DNA from: Bacteroidales bacterium
GTDB taxonomy: Bacteria > Bacteroidota > Bacteroidia > Bacteroidales > JAFGHD01
NCBI GenBank assembly: GCA_016939365.1
Contig: JAFGHD010000078.1
Location: 1 to 49,197 of the forward strand
Direction of reading: 5' to 3'
DNA: 49,197 bases
A program made the position numbers and the translations under genes. Numbering within the stretch: position 1 is the first letter of the stretch; each line of letters opens with the position of its first letter. Below the pieces are notes generated by a model that was not told where the DNA came from, made no database searches, and saw only the letters and a program-made list of their open reading frames with translations. Shown piece by piece: positions 36,596-45,541 of this stretch.

Positions 36596-36603
36596 TACCT
36601 TTG
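36596..36603 (+). promoter_or_regulatory. Bacteroidota -7 box for ftsH
   Basis: TACCTTTG, an exact TAnnTTTG match, lies 140 bases before the ftsH ATG. The leader would be about 135 bases and contains a short frame (36688-36732) preceded by an AGGAGG-like sequence. Confidence 0.4.
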
Positions 36604-36743
36604 TACAGGCAGACAGTATTTATCCTGCTTCTTCAATGGCACCATGCATCGAAAACCTGCGGATCGCGTTTCTTCAGACAGGAGGATATGATAGTAGTGC
36701 CGGCATGGACAAGACGACCTGAAGAGATCTAAAGGACTGTGTC

Positions 36744-38846
36744 ATGAACAACGAAGACAGAATGACAAAACAGGAACAGAATAAAGATACAAAACAACCG
36801 GAACTTCCCAGGGGGAAAAGGCCAAGGAATAAATTCAGCTTTTACTGGATCTATGCCCTGATGGCACTTTTTATCATTGCCATCAATTTCATGAATTGGG
36901 GTCCCACCCCGGAGAACATCGACTGGGGTGAGGTGAAAAGAATGCTTACGGAACAGGACATTGAAAAGATCATAGTTGTCAACCGTGAGAAAGCTGAGAT
37001 CTTTATCCGGAAGGACAAACGATCCAAGCCGGAATATGATAAATTACCGGACCAGGGAGGCGGGGGTGGACCGGATTATACTTACACGATCGGATCCTAT
37101 GACACCTTCAAGGAGGATGTGGAGAATGCGCAGGAAGGGATTGAAAACCCGATATACCTTAAGAATGAGAACCGTCGGAACTGGTCTGGTGAAATATTGA
37201 GCTGGGTGCTGCCCCTCGTGGCCATCATTGTGGTATGGATCATTATCATGCGAATGATGAGCCGTGGAGGAGGCGGAGGTGCACAGATCTTCAACATAGG
37301 CAAATCCAAGGCCCAGCTTTTCGACCGTGAATCGAGCGTTACGGTCAATTTTAATGATGTGGCGGGCCTGGAGGAAGCCAAGGTAGAGGTCATGGAGATC
37401 GTGGATTTCCTGAAGAATCCATCGAAATACACCAGTCTTGGTGGAAAGATACCCAAGGGGGCGCTTCTGGTGGGCCCCCCGGGCACCGGAAAGACATTGC
37501 TGGCAAAGGCAGTTGCAGGAGAGGCACAGGTGCCCTTCTTTTCCATTTCCGGTTCGGACTTCGTCGAGATGTTCGTAGGGGTAGGTGCATCCCGTGTCAG
37601 GGATCTTTTCAAGCAGGCCAAGGAAAAAGCACCATGTATCATATTCATCGATGAGATCGATGCCATTGGCCGTGCCCGTGGTAAAAATCCCATCACCGGA
37701 GCCAATGACGAGCGTGAGAACACACTCAATCAGCTCCTGACGGAAATGGACGGATTCCAGACAAATACAGGAGTGATCATTCTGGCCGCGACCAACCGTG
37801 CCGATATCCTGGACCGTGCCCTGCTGAGGGCCGGCCGGTTTGACAGACAGATCCACGTTGAATTGCCCGACCTGGAGGAACGAAAAGCCATTTTCAAGGT
37901 CCATACCAAAACCCTTAAAATAGATGAGTCTGTTGATCTCGATTTTCTTTCCCGGCAAACTCCCGGTTTTTCCGGGGCAGACATTGCCAACGTGTGTAAT
38001 GAAGCCGCTCTCATCGCCGCCCGGAGGAATAAGAAGATGATCGGGAAAGAGGACTTTACTGATGCCATCGACCGGATTATCGGCGGACTTGAAAAAAGAA
38101 ACAAGATTATCTCAGCACATGAGAAAAGGGTGATCGCCTATCACGAGGCCGGACATGCTGCGGTGAGTTGGCTCACCGAACATGCACACCCACTGGTCAA
38201 AGTCACCATTGTACCCAGGGGAAAAGCATTGGGAGCTGCATGGTACCTGCCCGAAGAAAGACAGATCACTACCTCCGAGCAGATGTTCGATGAAATGACC
38301 GCCGCATTGGCCGGCAGGGCTTCGGAACAGATCAAATTCAACAAGGTCTCAACAGGCGCCCTGAACGACCTGGAAAAGGTAACCAAACAAGCCTTTAATA
38401 TGGTCGCCTTCTACGGCCTCAATGACAAGATCGGGAACATTTCTTTCTATGACTCCACCGGTCAGTCGGAATACTCCTTCACCAAACCCTACAGCGAAAA
38501 AACCGCTCAGATGATCGATGAGGAAGTGAGCAGACTGGTCGAAAAGGCCTATCAAAGAGCACTGAACATCATAAACGAAAACCGCGACAAGGTGGACCAA
38601 CTGGCCCTTGTCTTACTCGAAAAGGAGGTAATCTACCGTGAAGACCTTGAGAAGATTTTTGGCAGCAGACCTTATGAGGAGCAAAGAAAAATGGAAGAAG
38701 ATGCCGCAGAACAAGAAGTCAGGAAGCTTAAGGCTAACGGCAACAACAGCCAGGATAATCAGGAACCGGAAATCACCGATGATGAGAACCGGGCTGAAGC
38801 CAGCACAGACCATTCAGCAAACCTGACAGACCGGAAAGACCATTAA
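36744..38846 (+). CDS. ftsH: ATP-dependent zinc metalloprotease FtsH
   Basis: A 700-residue membrane-bound AAA protease for quality control of membrane proteins and regulatory turnover. Transmembrane helices are at about 33-52 and 150-170 with a short periplasmic domain between. Walker A GPPGTGKT is near 243-251, Walker [13 protein letters not shown] follows, then the second region of homology ([22 protein letters not shown]) and the zinc site HEAGH at 467-471. The C-terminal tail after 660 is acidic and rich in N, E and Q. It is followed by the LUD-domain gene at 22 bases and the membrane lipid genes cdsA and psd, a common Bacteroidota order. Confidence 0.98.
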   Translation: MNNEDRMTKQEQNKDTKQPELPRGKRPRNKFSFYWIYALMALFIIAINFMNWGPTPENIDWGEVKRMLTEQDIEKIIVVNREKAEIFIRKDKRSKPEYDKLPDQGGGGGPDYTYTIGSYDTFKEDVENAQEGIENPIYLKNENRRNWSGEILSWVLPLVAIIVVWIIIMRMMSRGGGGGAQIFNIGKSKAQLFDRESSVTVNFNDVAGLEEAKVEVMEIVDFLKNPSKYTSLGGKIPKGALLVGPPGTGKTLLAKAVAGEAQVPFFSISGSDFVEMFVGVGASRVRDLFKQAKEKAPCIIFIDEIDAIGRARGKNPITGANDERENTLNQLLTEMDGFQTNTGVIILAATNRADILDRALLRAGRFDRQIHVELPDLEERKAIFKVHTKTLKIDESVDLDFLSRQTPGFSGADIANVCNEAALIAARRNKKMIGKEDFTDAIDRIIGGLEKRNKIISAHEKRVIAYHEAGHAAVSWLTEHAHPLVKVTIVPRGKALGAAWYLPEERQITTSEQMFDEMTAALAGRASEQIKFNKVSTGALNDLEKVTKQAFNMVAFYGLNDKIGNISFYDSTGQSEYSFTKPYSEKTAQMIDEEVSRLVEKAYQRALNIINENRDKVDQLALVLLEKEVIYREDLEKIFGSRPYEEQRKMEEDAAEQEVRKLKANGNNSQDNQEPEITDDENRAEASTDHSANLTDRKDH

Positions 38847-38868
38847 CCGGATAGAACCGTTTGGATCA

Positions 38869-39507
38869 ATGGAAGAAAGTACATCCAGGGAAAAAATCCT
38901 GAAAAAAGTCAGAAACGCCCTGATCAGTAAAAACGAAAACCCTTATCCATCCCTGGATTTTGAAAGCCCGGTATTCAAGCCATTTGAAGATTCCGCAGAC
39001 ATCACATTTGCCCAGAAATTTACCCAGGCCCGCGGGAAATTCATTTACTGTGAAGATAAGGAGGAGATGATTCAGGTACTCCTGGAATTAATTACCGAAA
39101 AAAAACGGGATTACGTTGTGTGCAGCAGCCCACAGATTTCCGGTATTCTTGACCAGGCAGGCATTGCCCATATCTCCTCTGAAAACACTGTCGGAAATGC
39201 CTGTATATCCATCACCGGATGCGAATGTCTGGTTGCAAGGACGGGAGGCATCATAGTGTCCTCAGGTATTGGATCCGGAAGGAAGGAATTCGTTTTCCCC
39301 GATTGTCATATCGTTCTGGCATATACTTCCCAGATCGTAAATGAGATCAGGGATGGACTGAATCTGGTCCAGGCGCGGTACCCCGACCGGCTTCCCAGCC
39401 AGATCACCATGATTACAGGACCCAGCCGTACGGCCGATATTGAAAAAACACTGGTGATGGGTGCTCACGGTCCAAAAGAACTTTTTCTCCTCTTAACTGA
39501 AGGGTGA
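38869..39507 (+). CDS. LUD-domain protein, LutC/YkgG-like
   Basis: The 212-residue protein contains the LutC/YkgG-type LUD domain. Family features are the start SREKILKKVRNALI, the central NACISITGCECLVARTGGIIVSSGIGSGRKEFVFPD, and a C-terminal LPSQITMITGPSRTADIEKTLVMGAHGPKELFL. LutC is part of the LutABC lactate oxidation system, but neither LutA nor LutB is here. In this phylum the gene recurs between ftsH and cdsA, so a lactate role should not be assumed. It overlaps the following DUF2007 gene. Confidence 0.88.
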   Translation: MEESTSREKILKKVRNALISKNENPYPSLDFESPVFKPFEDSADITFAQKFTQARGKFIYCEDKEEMIQVLLELITEKKRDYVVCSSPQISGILDQAGIAHISSENTVGNACISITGCECLVARTGGIIVSSGIGSGRKEFVFPDCHIVLAYTSQIVNEIRDGLNLVQARYPDRLPSQITMITGPSRTADIEKTLVMGAHGPKELFLLLTEG

Positions 39508-39713
39508 TGGATTCAGAATGGAAACTGGTCTATACTTCTCCGGAGGCTTATAAGATCGAAATCCTCAAAGGCCGGCTGGAATCGGAAGATATCGAAGCGG
39601 TTTCCATCAGCAAGAAAGATTCTGCCTATCTTTTCGGAGAGATCGAGTTGTATGTCCGGGCTGAGGATGTGCTGAAAGCAAAAAAAATCCTTATTTCATT
39701 TGAGACCCCGTGA
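39507..39713 (+). CDS. DUF2007 family small protein
   Basis: The 68-residue protein (MDSEWKLVYTSPEAYKIEIL) has the DUF2007 pattern: a beta-strand, a helix that reads as an address for ligand binding, and AEDVLKAKKIL near the C-terminus. The ATG at 39507 overlaps the preceding stop (TGATG); a GTG one codon earlier is possible. The role is unknown. DUF2007 proteins have been proposed to act in signalling because they resemble the PII-like fold. It overlaps the cdsA start by four bases, so the three genes are tightly coupled. Confidence 0.8.
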   Translation: MDSEWKLVYTSPEAYKIEILKGRLESEDIEAVSISKKDSAYLFGEIELYVRAEDVLKAKKILISFETP

Positions 39714-40519
39714 GTGATCTTCCTAAAAGGACAATTGCAGGTGCTGTCTATGTGATCGTACTGGTAGCAGGGTTGATGGCCGGCAGGATATACGCGGCAT
39801 TTCTTTTTTTGGTTTTGATGCTGTTGGCCCTGAATGAGTTCTCCGGCATGGCCCGTAAAGCAGGAAGCACCGCACCGAAATGGGTTATTCTGTCTTCCGG
39901 AACGATTATTTACCTCAATATCAGCTTACCGGCGTTGGATATACTTCCGGCATATACCGTCGTGTATCTTCCGTTATGGCTGCTGCCTGTATTTGCAGCA
40001 GGGCTGTTCAAAAGATCCGGATCCGCCATTCAGGATATCCCGCTGACTATTACCGGACTGGCCTACATCCCACTCCCCATGGGCATGCTCAATTTGCTGC
40101 AAAGCGGGAGTTTTCGTCCGGAATACCTGCTTCTCCTGGCTTTCTTCATATTGATCTGGGTCAATGACACTTTCGCCTACCTGACGGGAAGATATTTCGG
40201 GATCCGGCCCCTGTTTAAAAGGGTCTCGCCTGCCAAAACCCTGGAAGGTACCGCCGGGGGAGTTATCCTAACCCTGCTCACGTCTCTGGCCCTGTCCTGG
40301 CTGTTCGAGATACTGACCCCTTACCAGTGGCTTGGGTTCGGATTGGTGATCATAATATTTGGTACCTTTGGCGATCTTGTGGAATCGTTATTCAAGCGAA
40401 AACTAAACATGAAAGATTCGGGAATCATCATGCCCGGTCATGGAGGAATGCTCGACCGTCTGGACAGTATCCTTCTGGCCGCTCCAGCTGCAGTTGGCTA
40501 CATCTATTTGATTTCCTGA
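39710..40519 (+). CDS. cdsA: Phosphatidate cytidylyltransferase
   Basis: CdsA makes CDP-diacylglycerol from phosphatidic acid and CTP in the inner membrane. The 269-residue polytopic protein has several hydrophobic helices from residue 8 and the family signature near the C-terminus, SLFKRKLNMKDSGIIMPGHGGMLDRLDSILLAAP. The start is GTG at 39710, overlapping the DUF2007 stop (GTGA). It is followed by psd after 6 bases. Confidence 0.96.
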   Translation: MSDLPKRTIAGAVYVIVLVAGLMAGRIYAAFLFLVLMLLALNEFSGMARKAGSTAPKWVILSSGTIIYLNISLPALDILPAYTVVYLPLWLLPVFAAGLFKRSGSAIQDIPLTITGLAYIPLPMGMLNLLQSGSFRPEYLLLLAFFILIWVNDTFAYLTGRYFGIRPLFKRVSPAKTLEGTAGGVILTLLTSLALSWLFEILTPYQWLGFGLVIIIFGTFGDLVESLFKRKLNMKDSGIIMPGHGGMLDRLDSILLAAPAAVGYIYLIS

Positions 40520-40525
40520 TAAGAA

Positions 40526-41194
40526 ATGAAAATTCACCGCGAGGGATATCTGGTCATCGGCGTGGTCTTCTTTCTGGTAATTACCATTCTCGCCTTTATT
40601 TACCTGCTGTTCCCGGGGCACAGAGCGGTACACACCCTACTATATGCGGCTGCCGTTATCTTCATGATGCTTGTGACCTGGTTTTTCAGAGACCCGCAAA
40701 GGGCCGTTAATGCACCCGAGGGAGTGATCACGAGCGGTGCAGATGGCAAGGTGGTAATGATCAGGAAAACTAAAGAAAATGAGTATTTTAATGATGAACG
40801 TCTTCAGGTCTCAGTTTTTATGTCCCTCTTGAATGTACATGTAAACTGGTTTCCGGCCAGCGGGGTAGTCAGGTACCGCAAGCACAACCACGGTTCCTAT
40901 CTCATTGCATCCCACCCCAAATCATCAGACAAAAATGAAAGGACGACCGTCGTGCTGGAAACGGAAGACGGACAACAGATACTCTTCCGGCAGATTGCCG
41001 GCACGGTTGCCCGGCGTATCGTCTGCAATGCATGGGAAGGAAGCAGGGCATTACGGGGAGACGAGCTGGGAATCATCCGGTTCGGTTCACGGTTCGACCT
41101 GTTCCTGCCGGTCGATTCAGAGTTGTTGGTAAGAAAGGGTCAAAAGGTTCGCGGATGCAAAACCCCGATCGCCAGGATCAACCGCTCATTTTAG
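40526..41194 (+). CDS. psd: Phosphatidylserine decarboxylase
   Basis: Psd converts phosphatidylserine to phosphatidylethanolamine. The 222-residue short form has two N-terminal membrane helices (about 10-29 and 36-54). The self-cleavage site is G187-S188 (in IRFGSRFDLF), which gives the pyruvoyl group. HVNWFP and SVFMSLLNVH are typical. It is coupled to cdsA, but the phosphatidylserine synthase gene pssA, often next to psd, is not in this window. It converges with the 2-epimerase gene at a 7-base gap. Confidence 0.95.
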   Translation: MKIHREGYLVIGVVFFLVITILAFIYLLFPGHRAVHTLLYAAAVIFMMLVTWFFRDPQRAVNAPEGVITSGADGKVVMIRKTKENEYFNDERLQVSVFMSLLNVHVNWFPASGVVRYRKHNHGSYLIASHPKSSDKNERTTVVLETEDGQQILFRQIAGTVARRIVCNAWEGSRALRGDELGIIRFGSRFDLFLPVDSELLVRKGQKVRGCKTPIARINRSF

Positions 41195-41201
41195 ACCCAT
41201 T

Positions 41202-42356
41202 TCATTCTGTCAATCCATATCCGGCAAGGACGGAAAGAATGTATGCTGCCGCTTTTCCATTGCCGAAAGCCTCCGGCCAGACTTTCAGGTGCATATTCCA
41301 GATATCCTGGCATGCCTGCAGGACAGAAATGGGATCGGTTCCGGCAATCACTGCGGCACCTGATTCCACGATCTCTGGCCATTCAGTCTCATTTCTGAAT
41401 ATAATACATGGTTTGCGTGAGAAGTAGGCCTCCTTCTGCAACCCACCGGAGTCAGTTACCACCAGAGCAGAATATTTCAGGAGTGAGAGCATTTCAAGAT
41501 AGCTAACAGGTGGTATCAGGCGGATGCGGGAAGAGGATTGTATCTTTTTCGAAACATCACTGGGAAGTCTTTTCATCATAGCGCCGGCTGTACGCGGATG
41601 GAGCGGGAAGACCAGATCGGCATTGAAATGTCTTGTGATCTCCAGTGCCGCATGAAAAACAGATTGCAGGATAAAGGGATCATCCGTATTTTCCTGCCTG
41701 TGAATGGTCATTACCATAAAAGTCCCGGAGCGCAGGCCGAACCGGTCACGGGTCTCCTCCTGTGAGAGGCAGTTCTCGCTGTAATAGAGTGCATTGTCAA
41801 GCATTACATCACCGCTGAGGAAGACTCCGGGGTGACCGGGAGAACAGGAAATCCTTTTTTCCGCAGAAAAGCCCTCAGCAATGAGGTGGTTCACAGCGGT
41901 CCGGGTTGGAGCAAAAAGGAATGTGGACAAACGGTCACAGATAATCCTGTTGATCTCTTCCGGCATGTTCCTGTTACCCGATCTGAGGCCCGCCTCTATG
42001 TGGGCAACCGGGATGCCGGTCTTTGAAGCGGTCAGTATGCCGGCAAGGGTGGTGTTGGTATCCCCGTACAGCAAGATCATATCGGGGGATTCTTCTGTCA
42101 GTATCCGCTCCAAACCCTTCAGCATAGCCGCTGTCTGCCTGGCATGACTGGCTGAGCCCACACCCAGGTTATGGTCCGGCGCGGGCAGTTGCATCTCCCT
42201 GATGAAAACCGATGAAAGCGCATCATCATAATGCTGACCCGTGTGAACCAGCGTGTGTCTGAAGACGCCTCTGAAACGGTCTTGCAATGCCCGGTGTACC
42301 GCAGCAGCCTTGATGAACTGAGGCCGGGCACCGATAATGGTTAACAGATGGATCAA
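41202..42356 (-). CDS. wecB: UDP-N-acetylglucosamine 2-epimerase (non-hydrolysing)
   Basis: The 384-residue protein interconverts UDP-GlcNAc and UDP-ManNAc for surface polysaccharide synthesis. Start TIIGARPQFIKAAAVHRAL, then HTGQHYDDALSSVFI, ILLYGDTNTTLAGI, VAHIEAGLRSGNRNMPEEINR and ALVVTDSGGLQKEAYF are diagnostic. The group also contains hydrolysing enzymes (NeuC); the length and motifs fit the non-hydrolysing type. It lies 37 bases downstream of radC on the same strand. Confidence 0.93.
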   Translation of the reverse strand: MIHLLTIIGARPQFIKAAAVHRALQDRFRGVFRHTLVHTGQHYDDALSSVFIREMQLPAPDHNLGVGSASHARQTAAMLKGLERILTEESPDMILLYGDTNTTLAGILTASKTGIPVAHIEAGLRSGNRNMPEEINRIICDRLSTFLFAPTRTAVNHLIAEGFSAEKRISCSPGHPGVFLSGDVMLDNALYYSENCLSQEETRDRFGLRSGTFMVMTIHRQENTDDPFILQSVFHAALEITRHFNADLVFPLHPRTAGAMMKRLPSDVSKKIQSSSRIRLIPPVSYLEMLSLLKYSALVVTDSGGLQKEAYFSRKPCIIFRNETEWPEIVESGAAVIAGTDPISVLQACQDIWNMHLKVWPEAFGNGKAAAYILSVLAGYGLTE

Positions 42357-42393
42357 GAGGTCGGTTTAACTCGGTTTCAGGCTGATGAAACAA

Positions 42394-43092
42394 CTACATC
42401 TGGCTCTCATCTGCAAAGCTATAATATTTCTCATCACCCATGATCAGGTGATCCAGCACGGGCAGGTCCAGGAGTTCACCTGCCTTTTTCATCTTCCGTG
42501 TCAGGTCTCGGTCGGCCTGGCTGGGTTCAATATTGCCTGATGGATGGTTGTGACACATAATGAGGGAGGCCGCCTGATGGTCAATGGCGACCTTGAAAAT
42601 CTTCCTGGGGTCTGCAACGGTGCCGGTCATTCCACCCTCACTGATCTGTACATCACGGATTACCCTGTTGGCCCGGTTGAGCAACAGCACGTAGAATGCT
42701 TCATATCCGTTATCTGCCATAAGAGGCTGGAAATACTCAAATACATCCCTGCTTGAAGAGATCTTTCGTTTCTCCAGTACCTCCTCCGCCCTTCTCCTCC
42801 TCCCGAGCTCCAGAGCCGCCACAATGGCCACGGCTTTGGCTTCGCCGATCCCCTTGAACTTCATCAGATCGTGCACCGACATCCTGGATATCCCGATCAG
42901 ATTACCGGAAACACTTGCCAGTACCCGTTTGGCAAGATCCAATGCGGAATCATTATGTGAACCTGAACCCAGTAAAATGGCAAGCAACTCGGCATTGCTC
43001 AGCACCTGACGGCCTTTATTCATCAATTTCTCACGCGGACGGTCGTCCTCAGCCCACTGCCTGATGGGCTGATAATCAGTGGATGAATTCAT
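42394..43092 (-). CDS. radC: RadC family JAMM-domain protein
   Basis: The 232-residue protein has an N-terminal helix-hairpin-helix-like region (VHDLMKFKGIGEAKAVAIVAALELGRRR) and a C-terminal JAB/MPN domain with the complete metal motif CHNHPSGNIEPSQAD. The historic link to DNA repair is weak; the molecular function is not settled. The start ATG is at 43092 (NSSTDYQPIRQWAEDDRPREK). It is separated from rpsT by a terminator. Confidence 0.95.
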   Translation of the reverse strand: MNSSTDYQPIRQWAEDDRPREKLMNKGRQVLSNAELLAILLGSGSHNDSALDLAKRVLASVSGNLIGISRMSVHDLMKFKGIGEAKAVAIVAALELGRRRRAEEVLEKRKISSSRDVFEYFQPLMADNGYEAFYVLLLNRANRVIRDVQISEGGMTGTVADPRKIFKVAIDHQAASLIMCHNHPSGNIEPSQADRDLTRKMKKAGELLDLPVLDHLIMGDEKYYSFADESQM

Positions 43093-43125
43093 GATGGTTT
43101 TGGTTGGTATGGCACTAAAATAAAT

Positions 43126-43165
43126 AAAAAAAGACTGTCACGTTTTCTGAGACAGTCTCTTTTTA
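43126..43165 (-). terminator. Intrinsic terminator of rpsT
   Basis: AGACTGTC (43132-43139) and GACAGTCT (43151-43158) form a perfect eight-base stem with an 11-base loop. On the minus strand it is followed by a run of T (the A-run at 43126-43132), ending rpsT transcription before radC. Confidence 0.85.
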
Positions 43166-43183
43166 ATCATTGCCTGTATTGTC

Positions 43184-43435
43184 CTACAAAGCATTCACCT
43201 TTCTGCTGAGCTTGGATTTCAGATTGGCTGCCTTGTTGCGATGTATGATCCTTTTACCGGCAAGCTTGTCAATCATCGCAACGATGGTGGGGAGCTTCTC
43301 TTCAGCTTCCTTACGGTCGGTAAGCTGACGAAAATTCTTCATTGCGTTGCGCATTGATTTTGCATAATAGCGGTTATGCAGTTTCCGGCTCTGTATCTGT
43401 CTGATTCTCTTTAAAGCTGACTTATGGTTTGCCAT
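43184..43435 (-). CDS. rpsT: 30S ribosomal protein S20
   Basis: The 83-residue, lysine- and arginine-rich protein (MANHKSALKRIRQIQSRKLHNRYYAKSMRNAMK) matches bS20, which binds 16S rRNA early in small subunit assembly. Standing alone as a monocistronic unit is usual. A consensus promoter (TTTG-N20-TATCTTTG) lies at 43471-43502 and a terminator follows. Confidence 0.98.
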   Translation of the reverse strand: MANHKSALKRIRQIQSRKLHNRYYAKSMRNAMKNFRQLTDRKEAEEKLPTIVAMIDKLAGKRIIHRNKAANLKSKLSRKVNAL

Positions 43436-43470
43436 GATCTGTGGTTTGCCTGCTTCTTATTTAAGGGCTG

Positions 43471-43502
43471 CAAAGATATCATTATTTTTTTATTCTGACA
43501 AA
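43471..43502 (-). promoter_or_regulatory. Consensus Bacteroidota promoter of rpsT
   Basis: On the minus strand TTTG (43502-43499), exactly 20 bases, then TATCTTTG (43478-43471): a full match to the TTTG-N20-TAnnTTTG promoter, ending 35 bases before the rpsT ATG. Confidence 0.75.
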
Positions 43503-43580
43503 ATGCAGATCGAATTTTCTTTTGGCAGGGGTTTAACATATTTTAACACAGTGTTGTGTGTTCTCATTCAATCAGGAAGC

Positions 43581-43588
43581 TAATTTTG
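43581..43588 (+). promoter_or_regulatory. Bacteroidota -7 box for the Bat operon
   Basis: TAATTTTG is an exact TAnnTTTG match ending 23 bases before the moxR ATG at 43612. Its position excludes the longer frame that starts at 43558. Confidence 0.55.
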
Positions 43589-43611
43589 CGTTTCACAAAA
43601 AACGATGCATC

Positions 43612-44604
43612 ATGATTCAGACCGATATCAAGGAATTGAATGAGCGAATCCAGAAGGAGAGTGCCTTTGTCGACATCGTCAACCTGGAGATGCACAAAGT
43701 CATCGTTGGGCAGAAGCATATGGTGGAGCGGTTGCTGATCGGCCTTCTGGCCAACGGACATATCCTGCTGGAAGGAGTGCCCGGCCTGGCCAAAACGCTG
43801 GCCATCAAATCCCTCGCACATACCATTGATGCAGGATTTGCGCGGATCCAGTTCACACCGGACCTTTTACCAGCCGACCTGCTGGGCACGATGATCTATA
43901 GCCAGAAGAAGGAGGAGTTCGTTGTCCGGAAAGGGCCAGTGTTTTCGAATTTCATCCTTGCCGATGAGATCAACCGTTCCCCTGCCAAAGTGCAGAGTGC
44001 CCTGCTGGAAGCCATGCAGGAGAGGCAGGTGACCCTGGGCGATCAGACCTATCCGCTCGAAGAGCCCTTCCTGGTGCTGGCCACACAGAATCCCATTGAA
44101 CAAGAGGGAACCTATCCCCTGCCTGAAGCCCAGGTAGACAGGTTCATGCTGAAGGTAGTGATCGATTATCCAAAAAAGGAAGAAGAAAAGATGATCCTTC
44201 GTCAGAACATTGCCAGTACCTTCCCACAGACCAACCCTACTTTGAAGAAAGAGGACATCCTTAAGGCACGGGAAGTGGTCAGGGATGTATACCTCGATGA
44301 AAAAATCGAAAACTACATCACCGATATTGTCTTTGCTTCGCGATATCCCAACCAGTACAAGCTGACCCGTTTCGAGGGGCTGATCTCCTACGGTGCTTCG
44401 CCGCGTGCCAGCATATATCTTGCATTGGCTTCCAAGGCCTTTGCCTTCATCAGACGCAGGGGATATGTGATCCCTGAAGATGTCAGGGCGGTGGCACATG
44501 ACGTGATGCGGCACCGGATCGGCCTGACATATGAAGCGGAGGCGGAAAACATCTCCACCGAGGATATCGTGAGTGAGATCCTTAATACGGTTGAAGTTCC
44601 CTGA
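43612..44604 (+). CDS. MoxR family AAA ATPase
   Basis: A 330-residue AAA ATPase (start MIQTDIKELNERIQKES) that opens the Bat operon. Walker A GVPGLAKT is near residue 52, Walker B is ILADEINRSPAKVQSALLEAMQERQVTLG, and the family motif ATQNPIEQEGTYPLPEAQVDRF follows. MoxR ATPases act with VWA-domain partners as chaperones or assembly factors; here the partners are the DUF58 and VWA proteins encoded downstream. The gap to the DUF58 gene is 60 bases. Confidence 0.95.
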   Translation: MIQTDIKELNERIQKESAFVDIVNLEMHKVIVGQKHMVERLLIGLLANGHILLEGVPGLAKTLAIKSLAHTIDAGFARIQFTPDLLPADLLGTMIYSQKKEEFVVRKGPVFSNFILADEINRSPAKVQSALLEAMQERQVTLGDQTYPLEEPFLVLATQNPIEQEGTYPLPEAQVDRFMLKVVIDYPKKEEEKMILRQNIASTFPQTNPTLKKEDILKAREVVRDVYLDEKIENYITDIVFASRYPNQYKLTRFEGLISYGASPRASIYLALASKAFAFIRRRGYVIPEDVRAVAHDVMRHRIGLTYEAEAENISTEDIVSEILNTVEVP

Positions 44605-44664
44605 TCCGGGGCGCTTACTGTAAATCAGGCCCGGTCTAACGGGTGATCCATTAACACGGCAAAA

Positions 44665-45540
44665 GTGGACAGCAAGGAAATATTCAGGAAGGTCAGGAAG
44701 ATCGAGATCAAAACCCGCGGTCTGTCCAGTCAGATTTTCTCCGGACATTACCACAGTTCTTTCAAGGGCAAGGGAATTGCATTTTCCGAGGTCAGGGAAT
44801 ATCATTACGGGGATGACATCAGGAGCATCGACTGGAATGTCACCGCCCGCTTCAACCATCCGTACATCAAGATCTTCGAGGAGGAACGTGAACTCACCGT
44901 GATGCTGCTGATCGATGTGAGTGGTTCAAATGAATTCGGAACCCGGCAGCAACTTAAGGAGGAACAAATGACCGAGATTGCTGCCGTCCTGGCTTTCTCG
45001 GCGATCCAGAACAACGACAAGGTGGGTGTGATCTTTTTCAGTGACCGTGTAGAGAAGTTCATCCCGCCCAAAAAAGGCTCGTCCCATATCCTGCGGATCA
45101 TCAGAGAGCTGATCGATTTCCGTCCCGTCAGCCAGAAAACCCGTGTATCGGAAGCCCTTCGGTTCCTTACCAACGCGTTAAAAAAGAGATCCACAGCCTT
45201 TCTGATTTCCGACTTCTGGGATGGAAATTTCGAGGATTCCCTGAAAATTGCCAGCGCAAAGCACGATCTGGTAGCCCTCAGGATTTTTGACATCCGGGAG
45301 ACCGAATTGCCCAATATGGGTCTGGTAAGGTTTTTCAACAAGGAGACAGGAAAACGGATGTGGGTAGACTCTGGGAGCAGACTGGTAAGGCAGAACTTCC
45401 AAAAACACTGGCGTGATCATGATCTGTTCCTGAATAACCTGTTTGTCAGGAATGGGGTAGACTATGCGACGATCCGGACTGACGAGGATTATGTCCATCC
45501 TTTGGTCAACCTGTTCAAAAGAAGGGAGGCACGGTTTTAA
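44665..45540 (+). CDS. DUF58 protein (VWA-like) of the Bat operon
   Basis: The 291-residue protein starts with GTG at 44665. The motif GKGIAFSEVREYHYGDDIRSIDWNVTARF is the DUF58 signature, and LLIDVSGSNEFG is the metal-ion site of a VWA-like fold. It is cytoplasmic, with no signal or membrane helix. DUF58 proteins are encoded next to MoxR ATPases in many bacteria, and the pair probably works together on an envelope client. The next gene starts two bases after its stop. Confidence 0.9.
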   Translation: MDSKEIFRKVRKIEIKTRGLSSQIFSGHYHSSFKGKGIAFSEVREYHYGDDIRSIDWNVTARFNHPYIKIFEEERELTVMLLIDVSGSNEFGTRQQLKEEQMTEIAAVLAFSAIQNNDKVGVIFFSDRVEKFIPPKKGSSHILRIIRELIDFRPVSQKTRVSEALRFLTNALKKRSTAFLISDFWDGNFEDSLKIASAKHDLVALRIFDIRETELPNMGLVRFFNKETGKRMWVDSGSRLVRQNFQKHWRDHDLFLNNLFVRNGVDYATIRTDEDYVHPLVNLFKRREARF

Positions 45541-45541
45541 G

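Noticed and set aside
37044-37958. 304-residue minus-strand frame opposite ftsH
   Set aside because: It is antisense to a well-conserved gene and resembles no family.
38869-39507. Lactate utilisation operon (LutABC)
   Set aside because: Only a LutC-like domain is present, in a membrane-homeostasis context with no LutA or LutB.
43867-44859. 330-residue minus-strand frame opposite moxR and the DUF58 gene
   Set aside because: Antisense shadow of two conserved genes.
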